From: Macquaria australasica
Lineage: Eukaryota > Chordata > Actinopteri > Centrarchiformes > Percichthyidae
Direction of reading: 5' to 3'
Assembly (NCBI GenBank): GCA_005408345.1
Contig: SEMN01000343.1
Coordinates: 372,001-436,000 of the forward strand
Length of the DNA: 64,000 nt
The notes below the pieces were generated by a model. That model did no database searches and was not told the DNA's origin. It saw only the letters and a list, made by a program, of their open reading frames with translations. The position numbers were made by a program, and so were the translations under genes. Positions within the stretch are counted from its first letter, which is position 1. Every line of letters begins with the position of its first letter. Below are positions 44,628 to 55,446 of the stretch, piece by piece.

Positions 44628-45855
44628 CTTGTACCTTGATTTACAATGGACTTTATTAATTTCCCATTTGCAGTTGCTGACTGTAAAATCTATGCTAAAA
44701 CACTTGCTAAACCGATTGTTTGAACATTTTGAAACCTGCATTTTTATTCATTTTTGCATAGTGAGCAGTCTTCTTCTTCCCTATCTTTTGGTGGTACTTG
44801 GTGGATACGTTTCTTTTTTGCTTTACCACTCCTTGTTGATCAGTGGATCCATTTGCATGAATGTGTACATCACCTGCATGCCCAAACGTGTGCAGGAGAC
44901 ACAAACAAAATATGAGCCCACTCATGACAACATTGCTCCATAGCGCCAGTATTATAATTACAAAATTATAAATATATCCTACTCCCCTCCCCTTTGTACT
45001 GTTGCCGAAAGTGATTACATTACATTACATAATATTCAGTCAGTCAGTATCAGTCAGTTGTATACAGTCTTTCACATGAACACGGTTTCAGACCCCACAA
45101 ATGCAGTGAGTAGCTTGGCATACTGTCAGATGCAGCAGCTGTAGCACAGTGAGGCATTTCAAAAAGGTGATTATCAAAGACTTGATCTGCCTCGGGATGG
45201 ATGATTGCCCAAAAGCTGCCCTTTAGTCTCATAATGAGCCACATCCCATGTCAATAAACCCTCAAAATCACTCTCCATCCATCATCGGCCAGAGGTTACC
45301 ATACACACTGCAGAAGTGAAGGCTGGCTTTTGTCTCAGACATCATATTTGGCTCTGAACTCCTCCAGCCTCAGACTAGATGAGCTGGAGCTGAGATGACA
45401 TTTGATGGGGTGAAGGAAAGATGACCTGACCCAGCCAGACAAATGGATATAGATGTCAAGCTACATGGAACAATTTATATCTTGATAGGTTTTGATGGTT
45501 ATATCAAAGACGTCTATGTATTATGTTGCAGTGACATCTACTGAAGTTAGCATGTTAACCAGGTAGCCCCAGCATGTCCTGTCAGCTCTTGATGCTGGTG
45601 CCTTAGCTGCTCTCCCTCTCCCTCGCACTCTTCAACCTCTCATTCCCTAGATCTTCCCTGTCTGACTGACTGACACTGAGCAGACTGGCTGTGAAATCAT
45701 TCTAACAATAACATTACACAATTACATAATCAGATTGCAAAGTAAACCTGTGTTTAAAACATTATTCACCAATCCATGGCAATATGTCATCGCTGCCCTA
45801 TGCTGAGGCAGGGTATATACAGGAATCCTGAAGATAAACTTAATACCTTTTAAGA
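44628..45855. other. Non-coding stretch, one unassigned ORF
   Basis: A 104-codon frame (44629-44943) starts just outside the LTR and has a hydrophobic middle (VSSLLLPYLLVVLGGYVSFL). I see no known family, promoter or splice context, and it probably arose by chance. Nothing else is recognisable to 45855. Confidence 0.35.
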
Positions 45856-45859
45856 CATT

Positions 45860-46660
45860 TTAAGACCTTATTGCCACTTAGAGTTCTAACCGGTTTATCT
45901 TCAGCTGATTTCCTCTTGAGGCTCTGTGTGGCCCCCTCTCTCTTCCTCTGTTGTTGATCCAGGTAAATCCTATACCTTGATCTTGCGGAGGTTGCAGGTT
46001 TCAACCTCCTCGTTGACCAAGAACTCCCTTTCAACCATGGCTTTCCCATGGGACAGAAGTAGAAGGCTCTGGCAGAATCAGAGTAGGTGCTGAGAGCTTT
46101 GTGCAGGAAAACACTGAACTGCTACTCAAATGGCTGGAAGGACAGGAACCCTTCACCTCTACCCTCAACAGACAGAAACCTCTGTAATTGTTGGACAATC
46201 AAATCACCTACAACACTGACACGGAAAATGAAAAAGTGATTATTCATTTGTCATTAAATTTCATTCCACAGTCATCTGCTTCATCATTCATTAGACAGAT
46301 ACATAGCTCACATCAGCTGTACACATAAAAAGGTAAGTGTTTAGATTTCCTAAAATAGATTAAAACAAGAATGCACAAGACTGAAATCCACACAAGCTTT
46401 AACCTATCCACTTCTACTGTCTCTGAACAATACTTCTACCAGCTGAAACTCCTCCTGCCAACTGCTTGTCCTGCAGGTATCTTTGGACTACACTCTTCAT
46501 CTTTCGGATGCACCACTTTGGATCCCTGCTAATGTTTGTGGGATCCAAACATGCAATATGCCTGACGACTGGAAATTTCAGGGGTCTTTTCTCCTGCACT
46601 TTCTTGACCATTGTAGCCAGGCCCTGCATGCACTCTTTCTTGGACATGAGCACAGAAAGC
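45860..46660 (-). pseudogene. Transposase-like C-terminal region, frame-shifted
   Basis: On the minus strand the order is as follows. First PLKFPVVRHIACLDPTNI and LQDKQLAGGVSAG (46414-46653). Then QQFLRFLSVEGRGEGFLSF at about 46150-46200, in another frame. Then LLLLSHGKAMVEREFLVNEE at about 46025-46080. Last, RSRYRIYLDQQQRKREGATQ (45840-46049). The phrase LSHG.A.VER.F.VN is the C-terminal pattern of hAT-like transposon proteins (SN..VER.FS.NK), and a charged, coiled-coil-like tail follows. Frame breaks between pieces make it a pseudogene. The exact family name is uncertain. Confidence 0.55.
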
Positions 46661-46689
46661 TCACCTACTCTGCCCCCTGGTGCCTGGCA

Positions 46690-48430
46690 AATAATACATA
46701 GACTGTAAATTGTGCAGAAGGAATGCTTTACAAAAGAAAGTTTGTATCCACCCCAGTATGGTCATTGATATGATTGGATTACTATCTAGGCAAACTGTCT
46801 CAGGGCACTACATGTGCTAGGTTCACTATGTGGCAATTACACAGGGATAATACTTGAAAAGTTGTATATTCCACAACTGTACTGGATGGCAAAGAAGATG
46901 GTTTGCATTAAGACACCTGCCAAGCAGTGATAATCAAGATTTTTCAGTGATCATGGTATAATCTGTTGTCATTTGACTATTAAATTTGTTTGTCAATATG
47001 CACTGTAAGTGCCTTAAAGGACAGTAGTGGACAGTAGTGGTACTGGATGTTTTAGCCCAGGACTTCTCAAAGTCCGGACCTTGGTCCGCATCCGGACCGA
47101 ACGGCAAGTCAATCCGGACCCAGCCCATACCTCGTGTTATGAATACAATCCGTACATACATACAATATCGATCAATAAATTGTTCATCATTCACATCATC
47201 ATTCACAGCGATCATCCAGATGAATGTGGTTTTAATGTGACTTATTTCCCTATCGTTGACATCGCTGTCATGGCGACGTTAACTGCAGGAAAGAGTGCTG
47301 TGTGTTGTTGCTGCCGAGTTCACGCAGTAACGTTACACCGGAGAATTTGCTATCAGCTCCTAAATCGCAGATACAGAATGTGTCTCGTTTTCTCAAGTAC
47401 ACGATTTCTACAACTAGTGTAAATGTAGCTGTAAGAATATGTCTGAGTCAGAAATAAGTATGGTCTAACTGTCTGAGCTGTGTCTGCCTCGGTTTTGTTT
47501 GTTTTTTTTCTGCCTCGGTTTCGTTCTGGCCGAATCAAAAGAGATGTGACATTAATTGCGACAACGAGTAGCCTACCTGTAAACAGAGAGTGTGTGTGTG
47601 CTGTGTTTAAGATTTTGTTAAGATCTTTTCCAGGTAGCATATTGAAATCCATTAATTTATGAACCATAAGGAAATCTGTTTGCAGATTAATTAGACTTGT
47701 TGTGTAATCCATCCCAGTCAACATCCAGCCTGCATTATGTTTTGTCTAAGTTACATAATTTGAAAAAACAAAAATAAAAATAATTTGAATAGCAATGCAG
47801 TTTAAGTGTAGTTGGGTTTGAAAATATGCACTAAATTACTGTACCCATCTTGTGGTCACAGACCGTATGCTGCAATGAAGACTATAGACTAGGGTGAAGA
47901 CCAATTGATTGTTTAATTAAGTATTGTACATTCTTTAATTAGGTACTGTACTGCTAGGGTCAATAAAATCAGAAATATAGCATCTGACAGCTATCAGTAA
48001 CAAAGGAGGATATGACTGAGAGGGATGTTATAAACAAAGCAATGTGTGAGAAATGCAGAAGTACAGAGAGGGGATGCAAAGAAAGACTTTTTGGGAACTC
48101 TGTATTAGCATGGCGACATCAGACTGCTGAGACTATATTAAATGTGCACCAGTGCCCCAAAACTTCATATAACCATCAATAAATCTCATTCCAGGATCAG
48201 CACAGCTGTCATCTGTAATTTGAGCTTTTTATTTATGTTCCGCATGGAGCCAAACAGCATGATTGCCATTCGAAGTGAGTTGTTGCTGCATTTCATTTTG
48301 ACTTGAACTGTAAGACGGAAGAGAAGCTCAGGCTGAGAGAAGTCTGCAGTTTATCAAGCACTCCTGTCATAATAAAGACAGAAACTCCACGACACAGGAG
48401 AGATACAGTATGAGACCTGCCAACCTGTAT
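46690..48430. other. Non-coding stretch, possible hAT edge
   Basis: At about 47052-47110, CCCAGGACTTCTCAAAGTCC with repeated CCGGACC phrases looks like the end of a hAT-type transposon. The opposite end was not found. The GC-richer part at 47220-47350 has short frames without recognisable domains. No other feature. Confidence 0.3.
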
Positions 48431-48433
48431 GCA

Positions 48434-48975
48434 TTTTGCATAGCAAGTACGCATTTTGACATCAGAGTACGCTGGTACGATTTATCTCTCTAAAATACGC
48501 AAAAAGCTGGTGATGCCTTGTACGTTTGACCAATTGTGCAATACTCAAGTCTAACAGCAAGAGGCAGCAGCAATACGCCAACGAGTGTCTAGCCTGCCGA
48601 AAAGTAAAAGAAAAAGAAGAGTTCGACCAATAATAATGCTGGATTCGTTCCACTTGCCTTGATTTGATTAACAAATGCGTAATCCGCAAATCGACAGCAA
48701 CACTCTTGGCCTTGATTTTATCCCTCTCGTTCCCCCTCCTCACTCCAGTTCCTCAAGTGAAGACCATTCTTTGAACTCCTTTGCTCAAGTACACAGACTG
48801 GGGGGGGTGGGACTGAGTTAAATTAAAGTTAGCCTAACGTTACCTACGTATTTGAAAGCTAGCTTGCTTGGTCACCATTCATTTAAGTTGGCAAGGTAAG
48901 TTACATTGTCGCAGATGGTTAAACGTGACTTTTCATAGTATTCGTAATATTAATTATTGCCAAACCCGCAATCGT
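48434..48975. other. Non-coding stretch, possible transposon 5' end
   Basis: It opens with CCAACCTGTATGCATTTTGCA and holds a possible splice donor (GGCAAGGTAAGT) near 48890, shortly before the LINE insertion at 48976. It may be a promoter and leader exon of an old DNA transposon interrupted by the LINE. This is weakly supported. Confidence 0.3.
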
Positions 48976-50020
48976 AATGAGAGGAGCAGATCATGGCAGG
49001 GCTGGCATTCTGCACAGTCTGTGCGGATCAGCTGTGTGGGATTGTTGGGCACCTGTTCAACCTGAGTCTGAAGCTGGGGAGGGTGCCAAAACTGTGGAAA
49101 ACATCGTGTCTGGTTCCTGTGCCGAAGACCCCACACCCCAAGGACCTCAATGGCTATAGGCCAGTGGCATTGACCTCTCACCTGATGAAGACCCTGGAGA
49201 GACTGGTCCTTGTTCACCTGCGTCCGCTGGTGAGCCCATGTATGGACCCTCTGCAGTTTGCCTACCAACCCCGCATTGGGGTGGATGACGCTGTCATTTA
49301 CCTACTTCACACATCCCTCTCTCACCTAGAAAAGGCTGGAAACACTGTGAGGATCATGTTTTTTGATTTCTCCAGTGCTTTTAACACCATCCAGCCCAGG
49401 ATTCTGGGGGACAAGTTGGAGCACGCTGGGGTGGACCATCACCTGGCAGCATGGATCCTGGACTACCTCACAAACCGACCACAGTATGTGAGGTTACAGG
49501 ACTGTGTGTCTGACACACTTCTCTGCAGCACAGGGGCTCCACAGGGAACCGGCTGCTCCACCCTCGGTGTCTGAAGGAGAGGTACCGTAGGTCCTTCCTG
49601 CCTGCTGCTGTCAGACTCTATAATCAGTACAGCTCCCGGTAATCTACATTTGACTGTCAATAAGCAGACTGTTCACTACTTTACTTCATCTGCTGCTGTG
49701 CATTATCTTAATACATTTTTTATTTTTATTCATGATGTTATTTACTTTATCTGTTGCTGTGTAATATTTTCATGTACATGTATGTTATATATGTGCAATA
49801 ATTTTATCTTATCTATTGTTCATACTTACAAATGCACTCTGTCACTCTATTATTATTCATGTCTATACTGTGTACAGGACTATTTTTCTATTTATTTTTA
49901 TTGTATTTTATTATATTTTATTATTGTATTTCTATATATGACACTTGCTGGCTGCTGTAACGCTGAAAATTTCCCTGCTGTGGGACAATTAAAGGCTTAT
50001 CTTATCTTATCTTATCTTAT
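48976..50020 (+). mobile_element. CR1/L2-group LINE with internal deletion
   Basis: Same family as 29106-30525 but in the plus orientation and extending further 5'. The ORF runs to GAPQGT at about 49550 and then jumps to the last 25 codons of ORF2. A complete 3' untranslated region and a CTTAT-repeat tail (about 49997-50020) follow. The join at 49548-49551 (ACCG) is present at both edges of the missing roughly 680-bp segment, judged against the 30-kb copy. Confidence 0.88.
48993..49574 (+). pseudogene. LINE reverse transcriptase, internally deleted
   Basis: The 193-codon frame covers the fingers and palm of a non-LTR reverse transcriptase. It has LWKTSCLVPVPKTPHPKDLN, YRPVALTSHLMKTLERL, FFDFSSAFNTI with the first catalytic Asp, and GAPQGT. 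The FSDD motif that follows in the relative at 29841-30527 is deleted, and the frame ends nine codons after the junction. The start ATG is internal to the ancestral ORF. The copy cannot be active by itself. Confidence 0.85.
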
Positions 50021-50264
50021 AGGGATGTAACTGAAAATGAATACATTATTAAATTATGAACAAATAATATGCTATGAATAAATATTAATATTCTTTTTTC
50101 CTGCTAAGTTGATTTGTCACTCACTTGAATATTAAACAATATATACAAAAATATCTTTATAATATATAAATAAATAATTAATAATACATTCATAAATTAG
50201 AAATAATATAAAAAAGGTCCTTCTTATAACTCCACATGTTGCCACGTTACCATTGTTTTTCTGT

Positions 50265-50495
50265 GCTGTGGAGCAGGTAGTCCATTAATCCCAGGGTTGG
50301 AGGTTCGATCCCCGGCCCCTCCTGTCCTTGGGCAAGACATTGAACCCTAAGTTGCTCCCGATGGAGGCCAGCACCTTGCATGGCAGCTCCATCACCATGT
50401 GAATGTGTGTGTGAATGAGACCAGTCTGTAAAGCATTTTGGGAACCATTTAGGTTGAAAAGCGCTATGTAAGTGAAGTGCATTTACCATTACAAA
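50265..50495 (+). mobile_element. V-SINE-like, tRNA-derived SINE
   Basis: A B-box-like GGTTCGATCCC lies at about 50305, followed by CCTTGGGCAAGACATTGAAC, GAATGTGTGTGTGAATGAGA, GTAAAGCATTTTGGG and the end GAAAAGCGCTATGTAAGTGA with ATTTACCATTA. This body and tail are those of the V-SINE group common in fish. The 5' A box is not clear, so the head is diverged or truncated. Confidence 0.75.
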
Positions 50496-51539
50496 TTAGC
50501 CAAAACTATAGCCCTGCAATTTAAAGATAAAATCAACTGACTGATGAAAGTTGTATCCAGCGATGAAATAATTTTCTGTGATGTCTAAATGATTTAAACT
50601 ATACTAACTGCTTCAAATTCACCACCGTCCATTCATGTCCTAGATGATGCTGCTAGTGCTGTTGCTAGCACGGCCAGCAGCTGCCAAATTTGGTGCTTTT
50701 ATCACAAAATAAACAATTGTTCTGATGTGTTGAACTATATTTTAAACCTTGTATGGCAGTTTTTTTGCATTAACCTGCACATAAAAGTCCATTACAGTGT
50801 AGGTGTTATTTACACTGTAAATTAATTCCATGAAAATTACACCTAAATGAGAGTCATTACACCAGCACCACTTTTTAGTGATGAACCTGAAATGTCAACA
50901 ACTCAGACTGAAATTACATGGCAGTAAACATTTTCTGATCATCAATCAAATCACTTTTAAGTTGTGCAGTCGTCTGACACCACAAACATCTGTTTTATAT
51001 CACATAGAAACACAAAATGAGTCATCACAGACTGAGTTGGAGGCAACCAAAGTAAAAAAAAAAATAAAGAAAACCATTCCTGATTGTGGTGTGAACTGAT
51101 AACCATGTCACTTCATGTCTATCTCAGGCTGATGGAGGTCTGCAGATATCCTTCATGTCAGATAAGAAGACCTTGAGGCAGCAGTTTCAATGTCTCACTT
51201 CTGCTTTGGTCTCTCATCTGGCAAAATAAGTGTAAATTACATAGTGACATTTGTGAGCACTCCTTATAATGATATTTACCAACAGGCCACAGGTTTTTTC
51301 TTTTTTCAGACCAGCTGTTGATGCATTCCATTGGAAGATTTTTTGTGTGTGATCAGCTGAGCTGTTGCCCTCGGAGTTAGATACTCTCACGGGCCTGTGT
51401 TTATCACAGTAAGTTTTGAGGAACTCACTTCAGAATCTAAAGAACCAAGTAGGAGTACAAAAGTTCCCAACTGAAAGTGAAGCGTAAGCAACTCAGACTG
51501 AGGTTTTTCGGCAAACTCTTATGTGTGCCTCGTTATGCC
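50496..51539. other. Non-coding stretch, no gene seen
   Basis: A small inverted phrase (CAGTGTAGGTGTTATTTACACTG) lies near 50795. The 14-base phrase CAACTCAGACTGA occurs at about 50899 and again at about 51489. No gene is recognised. Confidence 0.35.
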
Positions 51540-51560
51540 TTACGCACTGTTTCTCTGTGT

Positions 51561-52340
51561 AAGAGTAGGCTTAAGACTTTCCTCTTTGATAAAGCTTATA
51601 GTAGGACTGACTCAGGTGACCACTGAGCCCCCCCTTAGTTATGCTGCTATAGGCCTAGACTGCCGGGGGACTTCTTATGATGCGCTGAGCTCCTTTCTCC
51701 TCCTCTTCCTCTCCATCTGTACGCCCTCATATCCCATCAATGCTTGTTATTAATTCAACTTCTTCCCGTAGTTGTGTGCTTTCTCTCCTCTCTCTCTCTC
51801 TCTCTCCCCTTCTGTTGCTTTCTGCAGGTGTTTCTGCCTCCGGAGCTGTAGAGTCTGGGTCTGTAGTTGCTGCCGCCTGCTGCCCCCATGCTCCTGCTCT
51901 GCACCCGCTGCTGCTATTGCTGTTGTTGCTCTTGTTATTGGTGTTGCTATTATGGTGTTGCTCTTAGTGTTGTTTCTGTTGGTGTTAACATCAATGCCAT
52001 TACCATATCTATTGCCTTACATCCCTATGTGGAACTGTATTGAGCTGCTGTATGTTCTCTTTCCTCCTGCTCTCTCTCTCCCGCTCCCCCCTTCCCCCTT
52101 CAACCCAACCGGTCGAGGCAGATGACCGCCCACCTTGAGCCTGGTTCTGCTCGAGGTTTCTACCTGTTAAAAGGGAGTTTTCCTTGCCACTGTCGCATAG
52201 TGCTTGCTCATGGTGGGAACTGTTGGGTCTCTGTAAATATAAAGAGTCGGTCTAGACCTGCTCTATTCGAAAAAGTGCCCTGAGATAACTTTGTTATGAT
52301 ATGGCGCTATATAAATAAAACTGAATTGAATTGAATTGAA
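51561..52340 (+). mobile_element. 5'-truncated LINE, ATTGA-tailed, inserted in a Hox-like fragment
   Basis: Similarity to the copy at 20458-21390 starts at AAGAGTAGGCTTAAGAC (51561), at the very end of the LINE ORF. It runs through the CT-rich 3' untranslated region to TAAAACTGAATTGAATTGAA. The flanks GTTTCTCTGT (51549-51558) and GTTTGCTCTGT (52343-52353) look like the two halves of a target duplication differing by one base. Open frames with Leu/Ser runs inside are not genes. Confidence 0.8.
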
Positions 52341-52457
52341 TTGTTTGCTCTGTTTGTTCATTTTCATCCGCCGGTTCTGGAACCAGATCTTCACCTGCCG
52401 CTCCGTCAGGTTAAGCGTGCGCGACACCTCATGCCGCCGGTCCCGCATGAGGTACAT
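52341..52457 (-). pseudogene. Hox9-like homeobox fragment
   Basis: The minus strand encodes MYLMRDRRHEVSRTLNLTER followed by QVKIWFQNRRMKMNKQSKQ, in frame without breaks. This is the second half of a homeodomain (from about residue 24 of 60), with helix 2 and recognition helix 3 and the DNA-contact residues W48, F49, Q50, N51 and R53 all present. RDRRHEV..LNLTERQVKIWFQNRRMKM is the pattern of posterior paralog group 9. The preceding codons read FFLLN, close to the FLFN expected, so similarity may reach 52469. Beyond that the first half of the homeodomain and the intron/exon 1 are missing in AT-rich DNA. On the other side the LINE tail begins exactly after codon 39. A functional gene is excluded here; it is a relic or retro-fragment. 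Confidence 0.8.
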
Positions 52458-52469
52458 GTTTAACAGGAA

Positions 52470-53204
52470 AAAACATTTAACAGCTGGTATGTAGCACTTT
52501 TTTTATTTAGGGGATAGCTAACAGTGTTGATGAATGGGTTGTGTGCGTCTTTACGGTATACTTGGATTAAGACGTGCGCACGAATCAACCAAAATTGTGG
52601 TAACGAATTGTATCGCACACAATAGCATTTCGAGCGCTCGATGTAGTAAAATGTGGCCTCAATACACATGTTTTTTTTCTCTCTAACCACTCTGGGGTTC
52701 CGTAAATGTGAGCTTGAGTGACAACCAAAGATTTCACCACGTTTCTCACACCATTTGATTCTTTTCTTTTAACTCAGACAGCCCAAAATCACACTCCTAC
52801 TTGCAGTGAAGTGGAAGAGCAACTCTTAAGTGATCACATGATTAATTACATGTATGCTGAGAACAAGATTAGCCAATCACAGACAAGGATTTACCCTACC
52901 TCTGCAAAATCTTCCTTTTTTCATGAATATTATTAGTGTGTTTTTTATGATTTTGAGGAAAATTTTATTTGTGTGAAATCTAAACATATCCAGAAGCAAT
53001 TTACATATGCAACTAAATAGTGGTGAAATTATAGGAAGATGGTAAAACTGGAAACAACAAAATATTAGAGTAACACATAAGTGAAATCTAGAATCACATT
53101 GACAAGTGCAAGACTGAAGATGCATGGAACCAGACTGCAAATAAAATCTAATCAATGCCCTTGTATTCTTATCATTTACACTGCTGCAAAATCAAAAAAG
53201 TGCT
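52470..53204. other. Non-coding stretch, no gene seen
   Basis: It contains a CpG-richer patch near 52570-52650 (GACGTGCGCACGAATC, ATTTCGAGCGCTCGATG with a palindromic TCGAGCGCTCGA). I looked for the missing first half of the homeobox here and did not find it. Confidence 0.4.
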
Positions 53205-53850
53205 GTAACATAACATGACAGCTCCCCAAAAGTAAAGCCAAAAAACATCTTTATCGCCCACTGGTGGCTGGCTACAGTATAGGTCATAAACCCCGCCCGC
53301 TCCATGTTAAAAAAAAATAAAAGTACACGTCAAAAAAAATTTCCCCAAAGATGGTTTACATAGGTAGTTCTTTTCATGCAAATGTATGTTCAAGTGTTCA
53401 TTTTTCTGATAAGTTTGGTTTTAATTAGTTATTTGATGCTATAAAACTACTACTGTATTCTATCTCTCTCTCCCTCTCTCTCTCAACCCAACCGGTTGAG
53501 GCAGATGACCGCCCACCCAGAGCCTGGTTCTGGTTCTGCTCGAGGTTTCTACCTGTTAAAGGGAGTTTTTCCTTGCCAATGTCACCTAGTGCTGCTCATG
53601 GTGGAAATTGTTGGGTCTCTGTAAATATAAAGAGTCGGTCTAGACCTGCTCTATATGAAAAAGTGCCCTGAGATAACTTTGTTATGATTTGGCGCTATTT
53701 AAATAAAACTGAATTGAATTTAATTAAATGAAAAGGGGATGTGATGTCATGACTGACAACTGTGAGTTTGCGCACAATTGGGTCAGGCAGGTGTATGGGC
53801 GGGACCTGGATGGATCAGTACTGTGCAGACTGGCTACAAATTACATCATC
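53205..53850 (-). mobile_element. hAT-type MITE copy split by a LINE tail
   Basis: On the minus strand the parts 53205-53450 and 53729-53850 together follow the MITE at 3033-3502: GTTGTCA.TCATGACATCA, TTTTATAGCATCAAATAACT, AACACTTGAACATACATT and AAGTAAAGCC reversed. The LINE fragment at 53451-53728 lies between them, flanked by AAAA on both sides. Confidence 0.75.
53451..53728 (+). mobile_element. ATTGA-tailed LINE fragment nested in a MITE
   Basis: It has a CT-rich tract, CAACCCAACCGGTTGAGGCA, GATGACCGCCCACC, CTCGAGGTTTCTACCTGTTA, GGGTCTCTGTAAATATAAAG and AAAACTGAATTGAATTTAAT. It is the same 3' untranslated region as 52100-52340. Confidence 0.85.
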
Positions 53851-54076
53851 TGTAGACCTGTATATCAAACTAACACCAGAGCAGCATCTGCATATAGGAC
53901 ACAGAGCTAATTGAATAAAGAACAAACAAAACTGCACAAAACTAGACTGTTGCCATAAGACACAGGATCGCCACTGACCAAAGAGAGATGGATCAGAAAT
54001 CTGCATAAGAAATGAAAAATATTCCACACTGTTCTGTCTTCCAGTTGTGGAAAAAGAATATAGTGTTAAAAGGCGT

Positions 54077-54617
54077 TGTGTCGACCCAGCACGCAGAGAC
54101 CAAACAAAGACACTTGGATAAAACAGCTCGGCACAGTTTATTAAATGAACAGGTAAGTTGAGTTCAAGCAATGACTGGGCTTGGGAGAGCGGGCAGGCAG
54201 GGAACATCAACATCAGGCCAGTGCCGGGGAGAAGGGACCAAACCAAAGCTGGGTAACCTCCAGGACGGAATGGGGGACGACCAGCACAGAAACTGAGTCA
54301 GGGTGGTCACTGGCCTGCACGTAGAGGATGGCGAGGAGGGCGCAGAGTGGAGGTCCAGACCAGGCAGCGATTTCCAGGAGCAGGTCCACGTAAGTCAATA
54401 CAATCTGGGGACAATGATGAAGGAGACCAGGACTTAAGTACTGGCAGAGGTGATTGTGAATTGGATGCAGCTGTCACGATTGAGCTGCAGCAGCCACCAG
54501 CTCCGGACCACGCCCCTTGATCTAGATCACTCCACACAGGTAGACAGGGAAGACAGACCAAGACAGAAAACACAACCCCCAAACAAAAACTAAGGAGAGC
54601 CCAGCCTTCCCATAACA
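54077..54617 (-). mobile_element. Probable LTR (Ty3/gypsy-like)
   Basis: Read on the minus strand it starts TGTTATGGGAAGGC, has a TATA-like GTACTTAAGTCC region and an AATAAA (about 54137), and ends GCGTGCTGGGTCGACACA. TG..CA ends, a promoter and a poly(A) signal in that order suggest an LTR. The adjacent bases (GGCGT and AAAAC) do not match, so no target duplication supports it. The 143-, 111- and 61-codon minus-strand frames in it are not recognised. Confidence 0.5.
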
Positions 54618-55438
54618 AAAACATCAGCAAGCAGCAAGTCATGTTGACTTGTGTGGCTGTGTTTCTTCAGAGTCTCCAGATTCCAACCCCACCGAGCATC
54701 TTCAGGAATATTTGAAAAGTCTAAACATACTGTGCCATCAGCAATCACTCTAGGTTCTAAAAAATGCCATTGTCAAATTCAGCAAAAACACCTGTGGAGA
54801 CTGTCAGGTATCATTGAGAAAAAAAAAATCCATTTCTTTGCATGCAAGTTAACAGAACATAACTATTAACAATAGTTGACATCTCAAAATAAGATATATA
54901 AAAGATAACATACTGTTCAATTGACAAAATCAAAGTAAAAAAGTATAACCTTTATTTTTTAAATTTTGAACAGAGATATGTGGATTTACTTTGGATTTTG
55001 CCCATTAAACAATGTTGTTTTATCTTTGACAATTCTTCAAAAAATAATTCAAGAGTACTTTTTTTTTCTTATATATTTACGGGCTGCATTTTTTGAGCAA
55101 AAGCCATTTAATTTACATTCAGTGATTTCCTCTCTACGTAGTAGTTTTTATTGGTAGCGGCGGAGTCATCCATTGCTGCATTGGATTCAGATCGCCAACC
55201 TAGTTTCAAATGTATCAGGTACTAATGGAAGAGTCAGGAGCAGCCACAGTGAGCTGCACACCGCCAGCAAGCTAACCAACTCCTTTTACATTGTGCTGCT
55301 GTTGTGTGAAAACTACTCGCACTGTGTGCAGCATGAAATCAGATGGACTCTTATTAAAACAACCAACCAGAGTCCTGCAGTGTAAACACATACACCATCT
55401 GTTGTATTTCTGCCAAAGTAGCTGCTCAAGGATTGTTT
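54618..55438. other. Non-coding stretch, no gene seen
   Basis: The phrase CCAACCCCACCGAGCATCTTC (54684) followed by further codons recalls a Tc1/mariner transposase end, but it is too short to claim. Otherwise nothing. Confidence 0.35.
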
Positions 55439-55446
55439 GCTGCAGG

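Noticed and set aside
44629..44943. Envelope- or membrane-protein remnant of the LTR element
   Set aside because: It lies outside the LTR target duplication, so it is not internal element sequence. No family similarity is seen, only a hydrophobic stretch.
52263..52457. An intact functional Hox gene
   Set aside because: The first 23 residues of the homeodomain are absent, the upstream DNA has no matching exon, and a LINE abuts the C-terminal codons.
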